Of a stretch of DNA of 64,000 nucleotides, positions 28,301 through 36,368 are shown in pieces. Every line of letters begins with the position of its first letter. Within the stretch, counting starts at the first letter, position 1. Both the position numbers and the translations under genes were made by a program. The notes beneath the pieces were generated by a model, which saw nothing but the letters and a program-made list of their open reading frames with translations, searched no databases and was not told the DNA's origin. Source of the stretch: CAYREV01 sp964423345. Lineage in GTDB: Bacteria > Bacteroidota > Rhodothermia > Balneolales > Balneolaceae. Location: the NCBI GenBank assembly GCA_964423345.1, contig CAYREV010000010.1, positions 20,045-84,044 of the forward strand. The letters are read 5' to 3'.

Positions 28301-28740
28301 TGATTAATGCTGAATTCAGGTTTCCTCTTTTTGCGGCCCTGCTGCCGGGCCCCATCCCGATACTGCCGCTTTACAACCTTACCGGGGTAGCCTTTCTGGA
28401 CACGGGTATGGCCTGGGGACAGCGTATTACCTATACCCCGCAGGGTGTCAGTGACCCCCAGTTTAACCCCGCCACCCTGGAATTTGAACTACAGGAAGAA
28501 CGGCTGGTCTATGTAGATCGAAGCAACGGAGATGTATTGGAAGAGCTGCCATCGGGAGCCAACCCCGCCAACTATCTGAATATCCAGGCCAACAGGGGGG
28601 ATATATTGATGGGAGCCGGATTCGGATTGCGAACGATCTTTTTGGGGTTCCCCCTTCGTTATGATGTGGGGTGGCCCTACTTCCGTGATGGTTTCAGCAA
28701 TGACCCCATACATTATGTATCCATAGGGGTAGACTTTTGA
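25375..28740 (+). CDS. Outer-membrane protein: HExxH metalloprotease + PD40/TolB-like propeller + Omp85-like barrel
   Basis: A 1121-residue secreted protein. A signal peptide covers residues 1-30 (cleavage after SYA). Residues ~45-285 are a gluzincin-type peptidase-MA-like domain with H148-E149-L-I-H152 and a downstream NEGLAEY (181-187) supplying the third ligand. Residues ~290-610 hold PD40/TolB-like propeller blades (LSWSPDGSRL, VAWSPDGKKIAFD, PSWSADSKTVYF). A Thr/Asp-rich linker follows. From about 705 to the end is a beta-barrel with the Omp85-type PLRGHE loop motif and a terminal aromatic strand YVSIGVDF. I see no POTRA repeats. The protease and propeller would sit in the periplasm or at the cell surface. 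The gene is two after tamB. The substrate is unknown, and I do not know of an experimentally studied member. Confidence 0.82.
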   Translation: MNRHRTITRYIAAVSLAMLFLLVSAGDSYAQYFSFGKNRVQYNQFEWRFIQSDHFDVYYYQSKNYDLAHFTAISLEAALKQVQEDFKHQIAERIQVIIYDSHNDFSQTNVVNLPVGAEGIGGVTDLFKNRITMPYTGNYAEFRSTLHHELIHAVINDMYYGGSVQSIISGDAQLRIPTWLNEGLAEYESAGWDTNTDMYMRDAIINDYLPPINRLSGYYAYRGGQAVWNFIVEEYGREKIGEIMQNMKTHRSVEAAFKRSLGLSVEELSERWQDYYKKRYFPEVAEREKVGTFSELLTKEDSKTGTYNTSPALSPQGDKIAMITNERGFLDVVVISAITGEKLKTLIKGGDNVNFEELNILNPNLSWSPDGSRLTLSSKSKGSDDIAVVDYQTGKVKKIKFPTLDAIGSVAWSPDGKKIAFDASAGPFQDIFVYNLETREFNNLTNDVISDYEPSWSADSKTVYFTSARGNNVKLNTLKNNSDLLANDYMYSTDIYSVTLGSDRAVRLTKTPKWNEKQSATTNDGRLIFISDKNGIPNVYQINLEDRTTTPITNLQTGVLQMSISADGSRLAVNSINEGFLDIFLVRSPLLRKKDSELSNNHWAQRRLRETNAQRVPAIGYGQRMLNTPGLTSITPPRDAQLKTIAAGDTTAARPDSVVSDTTEQEEDTFDFRNYVFEDEVEGDTAFARKYLDESKFEPENNLTEDGRYIPSDYRLKFTTDLVYGGASFSTYYGAYGLTQIRFSDLLGNHQISFGTNLVFDLRNSDYYLEYANLKGRTNWIFNYFHSAQQFQDIFGRLYRFRTFGGGITAQYPFDRFRRIEFGLTAISLNQEFSAVGFDINNEETSTFAYPQVTYTSDHTLPGYLSPRAGSRYSISLTGSPPVTNETLQFASALGDYRHYINLGSRYTFALRGSGAISMGRDAQTYFMGGMLGWINSRFSGNSIPIETLGESFFTLPALPLRGHEINAISGDRFALINAEFRFPLFAALLPGPIPILPLYNLTGVAFLDTGMAWGQRITYTPQGVSDPQFNPATLEFELQEERLVYVDRSNGDVLEELPSGANPANYLNIQANRGDILMGAGFGLRTIFLGFPLRYDVGWPYFRDGFSNDPIHYVSIGVDF

Positions 28741-28747
28741 CGAAGCC

Positions 28748-30040
28748 TCAGCGCGGGCCCGAACTCAGCCCTGTTTTCAACAGCCGGTCGTAATTCCGGG
28801 TGGGGTCGCGGTAATAGACGAGCGTCAGGTAATTTTGGCGGACGAACCGAAAACTTTGGTCCAGGTGTACATCGTCTATCTGTCCATTCCTGAGGACAAC
28901 ATATTTGTAGGCATATTCTCCCTCCTTGATAAAAGCGGTGCCCTCCCACAAACCTTTCCCGGGGTTAAACCTCATTCGGTTCAAGCTGTTGATCGTCCAG
29001 TTATTAAAGTCGCCTACCATATAGATGTCACCACCCGCAGTGGTATTTTCGTCCGCCTCCAGGGAGAAAGCCACCTCTGCATAGGAGGCGCTGCGGTCGT
29101 CGACCGGCCTTCCGAATCGGCCTTCGGGGGCGAACCGGGGAGCGGTACTGAAAGCCTGGGTATCCCGCCTCAGTATCACCCGGGGAGGCACAGGGCCTTT
29201 ACGGACCTCCAGGATGTTCCGTCCGTCGGCCGAAAGGCTCCTTAAGTCCAGGGTATTGAACTCATAGTCGCCCGGGAAAGAGTGCTCCCGCCCCAGGTGA
29301 AATTCAACGAGGTCGGGGGTGGAGGTGTTAAAAAAATCAACTTCACGTGCCCTCCCCCAGAATTGGTTCTGGACATAGATAAACGATAAATCAAATTGGG
29401 GGAATTCTACAAAGGGCGGGTAGCGGTAGCGGCTGAAAGGCTGATCGATCCTGCGCCCGCTTTCTCCCCGCCCGTAGAGTGTTTCAATCCTCGTCTCCAG
29501 CGCACCACGGTTTTCGGATACCAGGAAAGGAAGAGAGAAGAGGAGGGAGTCGCCCCGGTAGCTATAGACCGAAAGCAGGTAGTTGCCGCTTGTCTTGAAT
29601 GACAATTGAGAGTTGGGGAACTCATAGCTGTAATGCCTGTAAGAGGGTTGCTGACTGAAACTTGAAAGTCCTCCGCCCAGCTGCGTTTCATTGAAGCCCT
29701 CCAGGTAAAAGTTGTCGGGCAGGGGACTCTGTTCCCAATGCCTGTTTCGGTGTGATACGGTTATACGGAACTGGCGGGAGCTTTTGTCCAGGTGATCAAA
29801 TTCCAGTACCAGCTTGTCCTCCCCCTCCAGAGTAATGACCGGGGGCGAGCCCGGTTGTCCTTTGCGGTAAAGCTGTATGCTTTGTATAGCACGGGGAGGG
29901 GGCTTCTGCTGCTCAATATTGAAGCGATTGGAATAGGGCGGGTCAAGCTTGCCCTCTTTCGTTTTCGAGGACTGTTCGGCCGTACTGCAACCACTCGCGA
30001 ATACCAGCGGTAAAAGAGCAAGGATCCAAAATTTATACAT
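28748..30040 (-). CDS. Type IX secretion system Plug protein (DUF5103-type)
   Basis: About 430 residues from the ATG at 30040, which lies inside the end of dapF; an ATG at 30055 adds five residues. The lipobox LVFASGC gives a lipoprotein signal. Domain 1 (about 55-170) is the T9SS plug first domain (SIQLYRKGQPGSPPVITLEGED; EFPNSQLSFKTSGNYLLSVY). The middle contains PQFDLSFIYVQNQFW. The C-terminus has a CBM48/E-set-like stretch (DIYMVGDFNNWTIN; GEYAYKYVVLRNG). In Flavobacterium this protein closes the periplasmic side of the SprA channel when no substrate is engaged. sprA is in the same window at 44544. Confidence 0.85.
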   Translation of the reverse strand: MYKFWILALLPLVFASGCSTAEQSSKTKEGKLDPPYSNRFNIEQQKPPPRAIQSIQLYRKGQPGSPPVITLEGEDKLVLEFDHLDKSSRQFRITVSHRNRHWEQSPLPDNFYLEGFNETQLGGGLSSFSQQPSYRHYSYEFPNSQLSFKTSGNYLLSVYSYRGDSLLFSLPFLVSENRGALETRIETLYGRGESGRRIDQPFSRYRYPPFVEFPQFDLSFIYVQNQFWGRAREVDFFNTSTPDLVEFHLGREHSFPGDYEFNTLDLRSLSADGRNILEVRKGPVPPRVILRRDTQAFSTAPRFAPEGRFGRPVDDRSASYAEVAFSLEADENTTAGGDIYMVGDFNNWTINSLNRMRFNPGKGLWEGTAFIKEGEYAYKYVVLRNGQIDDVHLDQSFRFVRQNYLTLVYYRDPTRNYDRLLKTGLSSGPR

Positions 30041-30866
30041 AATAGTTGCCTTCAAATACCATATGTGCCGGCCCTATAAGACGGATATCACCATAATGGC
30101 CGGTATCCCTGTTGAAGGTGAAAGCCACCCGGAGCTGTCCGCCCCGGGTCTGTACCTCATAGCTGTTATCGACCGTATCGGTATCCTGCAGGTGATGCCA
30201 GCCAAGAGCCGCAGCGATCGCCCCGGTACCGCAGGCAAGGGTGAGGTCTTCGACCCCCCGCTCGTAGGTTTGCAGTTTCAATGTCGACTTATTGATGCCG
30301 CAGAAAAAATTGGCATTGGTGCCGAGGGGTGAGAATTTCCGGTGGTTCCTCAGTTTTCGTCCCCGGCTGACAAGGTGTTTTTCGTTCTCCAGTTCCTTTT
30401 CCGCTATCTCTTCAACAACATGTTCGGTTCCGGTATGAACCTGCAGCAGCCTATCTCCCTCAATATCAATTTCCCTTATTTGGGGTTTTGCGGGAAAACT
30501 GACAGAAATATGCTCCCGGCTTTTTACCCGGGCCCGGTAGGTTGTATCGTGCACGCTGAAAGACAATTCGCTTCCCATCCCCAGTTCCCGTGCAAAGAGG
30601 GCGAGGCATCTGCTTCCGTTTCCGCACATTCCTGCGTCGCTGCCGTCGGCATTTCGGTAGACCATCTCGTAATCGGTACCTTCGACCGTGGGCTGCTGAA
30701 GGGCCAGCAGCCCGTCGCCCCCCACCCCGTATTTGCGGTTGCAGAGGGAGGGGGTTAACTCTATTAGTTCATCCAGCGTAAACAGGCCGTCCCTGTTGTC
30801 AAGTACCACAAAATCATTGCCGGCACCCTCCATCTTTACAAACGGTATGGTTTCATTACGGTCCAT
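30033..30866 (-). CDS. dapF: Diaminopimelate epimerase
   Basis: Interconverts LL- and meso-diaminopimelate for lysine and peptidoglycan synthesis. The two catalytic cysteines are C81 (GMCGNGSRC) and C212 (LACGTGAIA), and the first substrate loop is KMEGAGNDFVVLDNRDG at 11-27. It has 277 residues, normal length. It lies 3 bases after holB and overlaps the start of the T9SS Plug gene by 8 bases, indicating one transcription unit. Confidence 0.96.
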   Translation of the reverse strand: MDRNETIPFVKMEGAGNDFVVLDNRDGLFTLDELIELTPSLCNRKYGVGGDGLLALQQPTVEGTDYEMVYRNADGSDAGMCGNGSRCLALFARELGMGSELSFSVHDTTYRARVKSREHISVSFPAKPQIREIDIEGDRLLQVHTGTEHVVEEIAEKELENEKHLVSRGRKLRNHRKFSPLGTNANFFCGINKSTLKLQTYERGVEDLTLACGTGAIAAALGWHHLQDTDTVDNSYEVQTRGGQLRVAFTFNRDTGHYGDIRLIGPAHMVFEGNYYV

Positions 30867-30869
30867 AGG

Positions 30870-32084
30870 CTAATCAACAAAGGCCGGTAAGTGTTTCCAG
30901 TTTTCCTCGGAGGGGATAAACGGCTTCATTCCCCTCATCAACCGGGCGAAACGAAAAGCCAGGGCGGTAAAAATAAGTTTTGGCTGAACATTATGGCGGA
31001 TCATCGGCTTGCAGTGGTTGACCTCGGCGATCATCTCCTCCAGCCGGGCATCTTCAAGCGAGTCGCAAAACTTCTGGATGACATCAAGCTGGTCGGCGTT
31101 GGTAATCAGCTCTGGCCGTTTTGTAGTACCGTAAACCATTAGATCCCTCAAAAAAACCTCCAGGATATTCAGCAGGGCTATTACCCCCTCCCGGTTATAA
31201 TCGCTTTGCCAGCTTTGTGCCGTTTCAATGATGCCGGTGGCATCCATTGCATAACAGTGCCGGAGGTATTTGATGACGGCCTCCCGGTTTGCCTTAAGCG
31301 TATCGGCGTCAAAGAAGCGTGTGAGGGCATAATTGCCTCCCGACACGCGGGCAAGGTATTGGGCGTCCTCTTCCGACACCCCGTCGAATTTAATTAGCGC
31401 GTCTTCAATCTCGCCCGTCTTCAGCGGAGCGAGCTGTATATGCTGGCAGCGGGAGATGATGGTGGGAAGCAGGGCTTCGGTATTACCGGTGGTAAGAAGA
31501 AAGATTAAATCTTCGGATGGTTCCTCCAGCAGTTTCAGGAAAGCGTTGGCCGCTTCCTTGCGCATGGTTTCGATATCGGTCATGATGATGACCGTCTTCC
31601 CCTCGTTGGGTTTCAGGAACGCTTTGGGACGAATATGATCCCTGAAATAGTCAATGGGGTAAAAGGCCCTTAGATTTTTAGAGCTGTCGTCGTCGGTAAG
31701 GGAGGGACGTACACTGAAGTCAACAATTTCGTAGGGGTCGTCGGCCAGCATCTGAAGCCTGGGCCGGAGTTCGGCAGCAACATCGTTGTTGCTGACCACA
31801 CTTGTGGGAAGCGGCAGAAACATCTGTATGTCGGGATGGGTGAACCAGGATGATTTTTTCGAAAATGCCTGGCTGCCCAGGCCGGTGAGGTTGTCTATGC
31901 CGTTGATGACTTCAGAAAAAGCCAGGGAAAAGGCGGTTTTGCCCACCCCGGTAGGGCCTGAAAACAGGTAGGCGTGACTGATGCGCCCCGACTGGATAAT
32001 CCGCCGGATATGCTCCTTTGCCAGCTGCTGGCCTACAAGCCTGCGGTCACCGAAACTGAAATCAAGATTTTTGTAATCGTTCAT
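30870..32084 (-). CDS. holB: DNA polymerase III delta-prime subunit (clamp loader)
   Basis: A 404-residue AAA+ protein. The P-loop is GPTGVGKT at 43-50. A DEXX-equivalent region (VIIMTDIETMRKEAANAFLKLLEEP) and the SRC motif (IISRCQHIQLAPL) identify the clamp-loader delta-prime/gamma family. The zinc-binding cysteines of DnaX are absent, and the protein lacks the DnaX extension, so delta-prime is the best call. It is the stator of the loader that places the beta clamp on DNA. It lies between ccmB and dapF with 3-base gaps on both sides. Confidence 0.9.
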   Translation of the reverse strand: MNDYKNLDFSFGDRRLVGQQLAKEHIRRIIQSGRISHAYLFSGPTGVGKTAFSLAFSEVINGIDNLTGLGSQAFSKKSSWFTHPDIQMFLPLPTSVVSNNDVAAELRPRLQMLADDPYEIVDFSVRPSLTDDDSSKNLRAFYPIDYFRDHIRPKAFLKPNEGKTVIIMTDIETMRKEAANAFLKLLEEPSEDLIFLLTTGNTEALLPTIISRCQHIQLAPLKTGEIEDALIKFDGVSEEDAQYLARVSGGNYALTRFFDADTLKANREAVIKYLRHCYAMDATGIIETAQSWQSDYNREGVIALLNILEVFLRDLMVYGTTKRPELITNADQLDVIQKFCDSLEDARLEEMIAEVNHCKPMIRHNVQPKLIFTALAFRFARLMRGMKPFIPSEENWKHLPAFVD

Positions 32085-32087
32085 AAC

Positions 32088-32756
32088 TTAATCTTCCCAA
32101 ATGTAGTCAAAAAGTAACAGTCCGGCTGTAATGGTTACGCCTGCATAGCCGAACAGGGCCCAGAGGTCGTTGTAGTAGCTGCCGCTCAATCCCTCAATCA
32201 ATGCCGCTTTGGTGGTTCTTACCAGTATCAATATCAACGGGAGCAGCAGGGGGATGCTCAGGACCGAAAAGATTGCTCCCTTGCGGTCGGCCTGGGCAAC
32301 GATCGCAGCCAGCATGGTTGAAACGGCGGATAAGCCGATGGAACCCAGCACCAGCGTAACGATAAGGGCGAGCCAGTCTGCAATGGGCAAGCCCAACAGA
32401 AAAATGTACAGTACAAACGTACAGATATTGACAGAGAGTGTGAAAAAGATGTTATAGGTGAGCTTACCCGTAAATACCTCTGCCGGTTGACCGTTCAGAC
32501 GCAGCAGGTCAAAAGTCTGCCGTTCCGTTTCGGTGACAAAAGAACGGGAAAGGCTCGAAAGGGCGGCAAAAAGGATAACGATCCAGATAAGCCCGCTGAC
32601 AGGAGTGGGGGGCAGTTGCTGGGCTTTCAGGGAGAAGAGAATAAGCAGCATTGCGGAACCGACGAAAGCCAGAACCGTATTAATGGCATAACGCGAACGA
32701 AGTTCGGCCATCAGGTCTTTGTGGAATATGGCTGCAGTTCCTTTTAAAAAATTCAT
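32088..32756 (-). CDS. ccmB: Heme exporter protein CcmB-like ABC permease
   Basis: A 222-residue membrane protein with six hydrophobic segments. The N-terminal KDLMAELRSRYAIN, the FAALSSLSRSFVTETERQTFDLLRL motif just before the second half, and the conserved PLLLPLILILV region match CcmB, the permease that with CcmA supports cytochrome c maturation. No ccmA, ccmC or other maturation gene is in the window. It is the first gene of the ccmB-holB-dapF-Plug run. Confidence 0.88.
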   Translation of the reverse strand: MNFLKGTAAIFHKDLMAELRSRYAINTVLAFVGSAMLLILFSLKAQQLPPTPVSGLIWIVILFAALSSLSRSFVTETERQTFDLLRLNGQPAEVFTGKLTYNIFFTLSVNICTFVLYIFLLGLPIADWLALIVTLVLGSIGLSAVSTMLAAIVAQADRKGAIFSVLSIPLLLPLILILVRTTKAALIEGLSGSYYNDLWALFGYAGVTITAGLLLFDYIWED

Positions 32757-32908
32757 GAACAGAGTTTACAAAAATTGTTGCAAAACATATACCTGTTGAG
32801 GGCTATGAAATTACTTGGGCCCCTTGTCCGTTTTAAAGACTAAAATAATGAGATGAGCATTGAAAGGTAAAGCCTGTTAAAAGACTGTATCCTAAGGAAA
32901 CAGATGAC

Positions 32909-32916
32909 TATATTTG
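32909..32916 (+). promoter_or_regulatory. Bacteroidota-type -7 promoter element before PTS IIA gene
   Basis: TATATTTG at 32909-32916 is an exact match to the TAnnTTTG -7 box of Bacteroidota primary sigma factors. A CTG at 32885-32887 (consensus TTG) stands 21 bases upstream of it, within the expected spacing. Transcription would begin about 30 bases before the ATG at 32950. The call is by pattern only. Confidence 0.45.
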
Positions 32917-32949
32917 GCTTGAATAAAATGCAGAAATGATAACGGACCC

Positions 32950-33420
32950 ATGAACATCATCAGTTTACTTGATACCGATACCGTGATACCCGACTTGAAA
33001 GTTTCCAGCAAGAAGGAGGTCCTTGATGAATTGATAGCAACGCTATCGCGGAAAGTGGGCGATCAGGAGCTGGAGGCTATCAGGGATGCGGTATTTGAAC
33101 GGGAGGCCGTTATGTCGACCGGAGTGGGGAAGGGGCTCGCAATACCCCATGGCAAAGCCGGGGGGATCCATGACAATTATGCCGCATTTGCATTGCTGGA
33201 AGAGCCGGTGGATTATGAAGCTATTGACGGCGAAGCCGTTAGCATGGTTTTTCTGCTGGTAGGTCCGCAAAGCAGCAACAGTTTTCATATTAAAATGTTA
33301 AGCCGTATATCGCGTTTAATGAACAACGGGGAATTCAGGGAGCGCCTGAAAGAGTGTAAGAGCTCATCCTGCATCCTGGATGTTTTTATGGAGGAGGAAA
33401 AGGCGCATTTCGGAATATAG
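32950..33420 (+). CDS. PTS IIA domain protein (PtsN/fructose type)
   Basis: A single IIA domain of 156 residues. The phosphorylatable histidine is H67 in LAIPHGKAGG, and the second conserved histidine lies in SSNSFHIKMLSRISRLM. No IIB, IIC, HPr or EI gene is near, so a regulatory PtsN-like role is more likely than sugar uptake. It is 20 bases from dacB and is the probable first gene of a PTS IIA-dacB-response regulator unit. Confidence 0.88.
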   Translation: MNIISLLDTDTVIPDLKVSSKKEVLDELIATLSRKVGDQELEAIRDAVFEREAVMSTGVGKGLAIPHGKAGGIHDNYAAFALLEEPVDYEAIDGEAVSMVFLLVGPQSSNSFHIKMLSRISRLMNNGEFRERLKECKSSSCILDVFMEEEKAHFGI

Positions 33421-33440
33421 ACCAATAATAAATCGGGGTA

Positions 33441-34901
33441 ATGAGCTATAAAGTTAACTTTTCAGTTTTACTGCTGGCGGTATGGTTCCTGCCTTTTGGC
33501 GGGATCGCGCAGCCGGCGACCTATTCGCCGGAAATAGTACAGACGGTGGAAGAGAGCAAGGCCGACGACGCCTTCTGGTCGGTCATCGTGCGTGACTCTT
33601 CCGGTACGATACTGGACGGCTTTAATTATGACAAGCTGGTCAGGCCCGCATCGAATATAAAGCTGCTTACATCTGCAGCCCTCCTGGATGCACTTGGGCC
33701 GGAATTTACCTATACCACCAAGATGTACGGTTTCGGCTTCAGGGAAGACAGTGTCTGGCACGGGGATATTATTATCCGGGGAGCAGGCGATCCCTCCATC
33801 AGCGGCGAATTTTATAATGAAGACCGTTTTCATGTCCTGAATAAGTTTTATACGGCCCTGGATACCCTCGGCATACGGCGGATATCCGGAAGCCTGATAG
33901 GTAATAACGCCTATTTTGATGAACAGCCCTATCCCAAAGGGTGGAACTGGGATGACCTGTCCTTTTATTACGGGGTGGAGGTCAGTGCCTTGTCCTTTAA
34001 CAACAATGCGGTAGACCTCAAGGTTATAGCAGACAAGCCGGTGGGGGAGACCCCCGACATACAGTGGTTTCCCTTTGATACCGACTATGTGAATTTTATC
34101 AACGAACAGGTCATCACTCCTCCCAATTCGGAATATGACGAGTATTACCGTCGGGTGCTGGGAACCAATACCATAATATTACGCAGCAAAGTACCCCGCT
34201 ACTACCGGGAAAAGGAGTCGCTTTCGGTGATGAATGCCTCCCAGTATTTTATGGATACCTTCAGGAAATACCTGGAAGACGGGGGTATTGATGTGGAGGG
34301 GGGTGTGATCATCGACAGCCAGAAGCAGCCATGGAAAAGGAATGACTATACGGTTCTTGCCTCCCATGAGTCGGTACCCCTGGCAAGACTGTTGACGCAG
34401 GTAAACAAGGAGAGCAGTAACTTTTATACCGAGATGATCCTGAAAACCGCTGCCGCCGAGCATTTTAACGCACAGGGATCAACGGAGCTGGGTATCATCC
34501 TTGTCAAGGATTTTGCTGCCAGGGCGGGGATGGATACCACTAACATTGAGATGAGCGATGGCTCGGGCATGTCGCCTTCCACCCTGATGACTGCCGAAGA
34601 CCTGACCCGCCTGCTGGTCAATGTGCAGAAAAGAGATGATTTTAAGACATTCAAACAGAGCCTGTCGGTGGCCGGAATGGACGGCTCACTGGAAAACCGT
34701 TTTATTAACACCCCGCTGGAAAAGACGCTCTACGGGAAAACGGGGTATGTATCGGGTGTGAGGGCACTTAGCGGGTATATGAGGTCCGCCACCGGGCGTC
34801 CGCTTGTGTTCAGTGTTTTTACGAATAATTATACCCGGAAAACCTCTTATATTGATTCCGTGCAGGAATCCATCCTGCTACAGATATACCAAAAGTACTG
34901 A
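33441..34901 (+). CDS. dacB: D-alanyl-D-alanine carboxypeptidase/endopeptidase (PBP4 class, S13)
   Basis: A 486-residue periplasmic penicillin-binding protein. A signal peptide covers residues 1-24 (cleaved after GIAQ). The active-site SxxK is S71-N-I-K74. The SxN motif is in NKESSNFYTEMILK and the KTG motif in YGKTGYVSG. The long insertion between SxxK and SxN is typical of PBP4, which trims stem peptides and cleaves cross-links. The stop is 8 bases from the start of the NtrC-type regulator, so they are probably co-expressed. Confidence 0.94.
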   Translation: MSYKVNFSVLLLAVWFLPFGGIAQPATYSPEIVQTVEESKADDAFWSVIVRDSSGTILDGFNYDKLVRPASNIKLLTSAALLDALGPEFTYTTKMYGFGFREDSVWHGDIIIRGAGDPSISGEFYNEDRFHVLNKFYTALDTLGIRRISGSLIGNNAYFDEQPYPKGWNWDDLSFYYGVEVSALSFNNNAVDLKVIADKPVGETPDIQWFPFDTDYVNFINEQVITPPNSEYDEYYRRVLGTNTIILRSKVPRYYREKESLSVMNASQYFMDTFRKYLEDGGIDVEGGVIIDSQKQPWKRNDYTVLASHESVPLARLLTQVNKESSNFYTEMILKTAAAEHFNAQGSTELGIILVKDFAARAGMDTTNIEMSDGSGMSPSTLMTAEDLTRLLVNVQKRDDFKTFKQSLSVAGMDGSLENRFINTPLEKTLYGKTGYVSGVRALSGYMRSATGRPLVFSVFTNNYTRKTSYIDSVQESILLQIYQKY

Positions 34902-34909
34902 TTGGGCTT

Positions 34910-36283
34910 ATGGCTGATACAAAAGCAACAGTTTTAGTGACGGATGATGAGAAAAGCATCCGGAATTCCCTTCGGGAGATCCTGGAGTTTGAGGGGTATG
35001 ACGTGCTGGAAGCCGAGAGCGGTGAAGAGGTGTTCGAGGTTATTGGTGATCGGGCGGTTGACCTTATCCTCCTGGATATCAAGATGAAAGGGATGGACGG
35101 GATGGAGATACTTCAGAGCCTGAATGACAGGGGACATGATTTTCCCGTTATCATGATATCGGGACACGGTACTATTGAGATAGCGGTGGAGGCTACCAAG
35201 TTGGGCGCATTCGATTTTATTGAGAAGCCCCCGGATCTGAACCGTTTGCTGGTAAGCGTTCGTAATGCACTGGACAAACAGGAGCTGGCCGCCGAAAACA
35301 GGAGTATACGGTCAAAACTGCCCAAGGTGCCGGAGATCAAGGGCTGCAGCAAAGCGATCCGGGAAATCAAAAAAAACATTGACAAGGTGGCTCCCACCAA
35401 CTCCAGGGTGTTTATCACGGGTGAAAACGGAACGGGCAAGGAACTGGTTGCCCGGTGGATCCATGAGAAGAGCAACAGAAGCAATGGCTCCTTTATTGAT
35501 GTAAACTGTGCGGCCATACCTTCCGAGCTTCTTGAGAGCGAACTGTTTGGACATGAAAAGGGGGCTTTTACCGGGGCCACCGGCCGGCGTATCGGTAAGT
35601 TCGAACAGGCTGACGGGGGGACCCTTTTCCTGGATGAGATTGGCGATATGAGCCCGGAAGCCCAGGCAAAGGTGCTTCGTGCCCTGCAGGAAAATGCCAT
35701 CACCAGGGTGGGCGGCAGTGAAAAGATTGATGTCGATGTTAGGGTGATCTCCGCAACGAACAAGGATCTTATGGAAGAGATCGATGAGGGTAACTTCAGG
35801 GAAGATCTTTACCACCGGTTGAGTGTGATCCCTATCCACATACCTCCCTTGCGTAAACGGCGCGACGATATACCCGTGCTGGCGCAAAGCTGCCTGAAGC
35901 GGCTGGCCGAAGATGATATTGTTTTTTCGGGTATCAATCTTAGTGATGATGCCCTTGAGGCGCTAAAGAAGCGGGATTGGAGCGGCAATGTGCGGGAGCT
36001 TCAAAATACCATAGAACGGATGGGCCTGCTGGCCGAAGATTCCGAGATAACGGCAGATGATGTGGAGAGGCTAACTCATAACGGAAACAGGTCGGGGGAT
36101 GAGCTGGAGTCGCTGATTGATAAAAATCGGGGATTCCAGGAGTTTAAGGAATCGGCCGAACGGCTCTTCCTGATACGGAAGCTTGAGGAAAACGACTGGA
36201 ACATTTCCCAGACCGCGGAATCTATCGATATTCAAAGGAGCCACATGTATAACAAGATGAAAAAATACGATATTGAACGATAA
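34910..36283 (+). CDS. Sigma-54-dependent response regulator (NtrC family)
   Basis: A 457-residue protein with three domains. The receiver domain (residues 6-120) has acidic D12/D13 and phospho-acceptor D56 (LILLDIKMKGMDG). The AAA+ domain (about 140-370) has GENGTGKE, the sigma-54 contact loop GAFTGAT, and Walker B GGTLFLDEIGDM. A Fis-type HTH lies at the end (NISQTAESIDIQRSHMYNKMKKY). The intact GAFTGA loop predicts activation of sigma-54 promoters. No histidine kinase gene is adjacent, so its input is unknown. It follows dacB closely, which suggests a link to cell-wall state. Confidence 0.94.
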   Translation: MADTKATVLVTDDEKSIRNSLREILEFEGYDVLEAESGEEVFEVIGDRAVDLILLDIKMKGMDGMEILQSLNDRGHDFPVIMISGHGTIEIAVEATKLGAFDFIEKPPDLNRLLVSVRNALDKQELAAENRSIRSKLPKVPEIKGCSKAIREIKKNIDKVAPTNSRVFITGENGTGKELVARWIHEKSNRSNGSFIDVNCAAIPSELLESELFGHEKGAFTGATGRRIGKFEQADGGTLFLDEIGDMSPEAQAKVLRALQENAITRVGGSEKIDVDVRVISATNKDLMEEIDEGNFREDLYHRLSVIPIHIPPLRKRRDDIPVLAQSCLKRLAEDDIVFSGINLSDDALEALKKRDWSGNVRELQNTIERMGLLAEDSEITADDVERLTHNGNRSGDELESLIDKNRGFQEFKESAERLFLIRKLEENDWNISQTAESIDIQRSHMYNKMKKYDIER

Positions 36284-36368
36284 GAAGGGTTGACCGGTGC
36301 AAAATCCATATAGAGACTGATGGGAGTTGCCGAAATTATTAACAGCCATTTGAATAAATATTAAGAAG

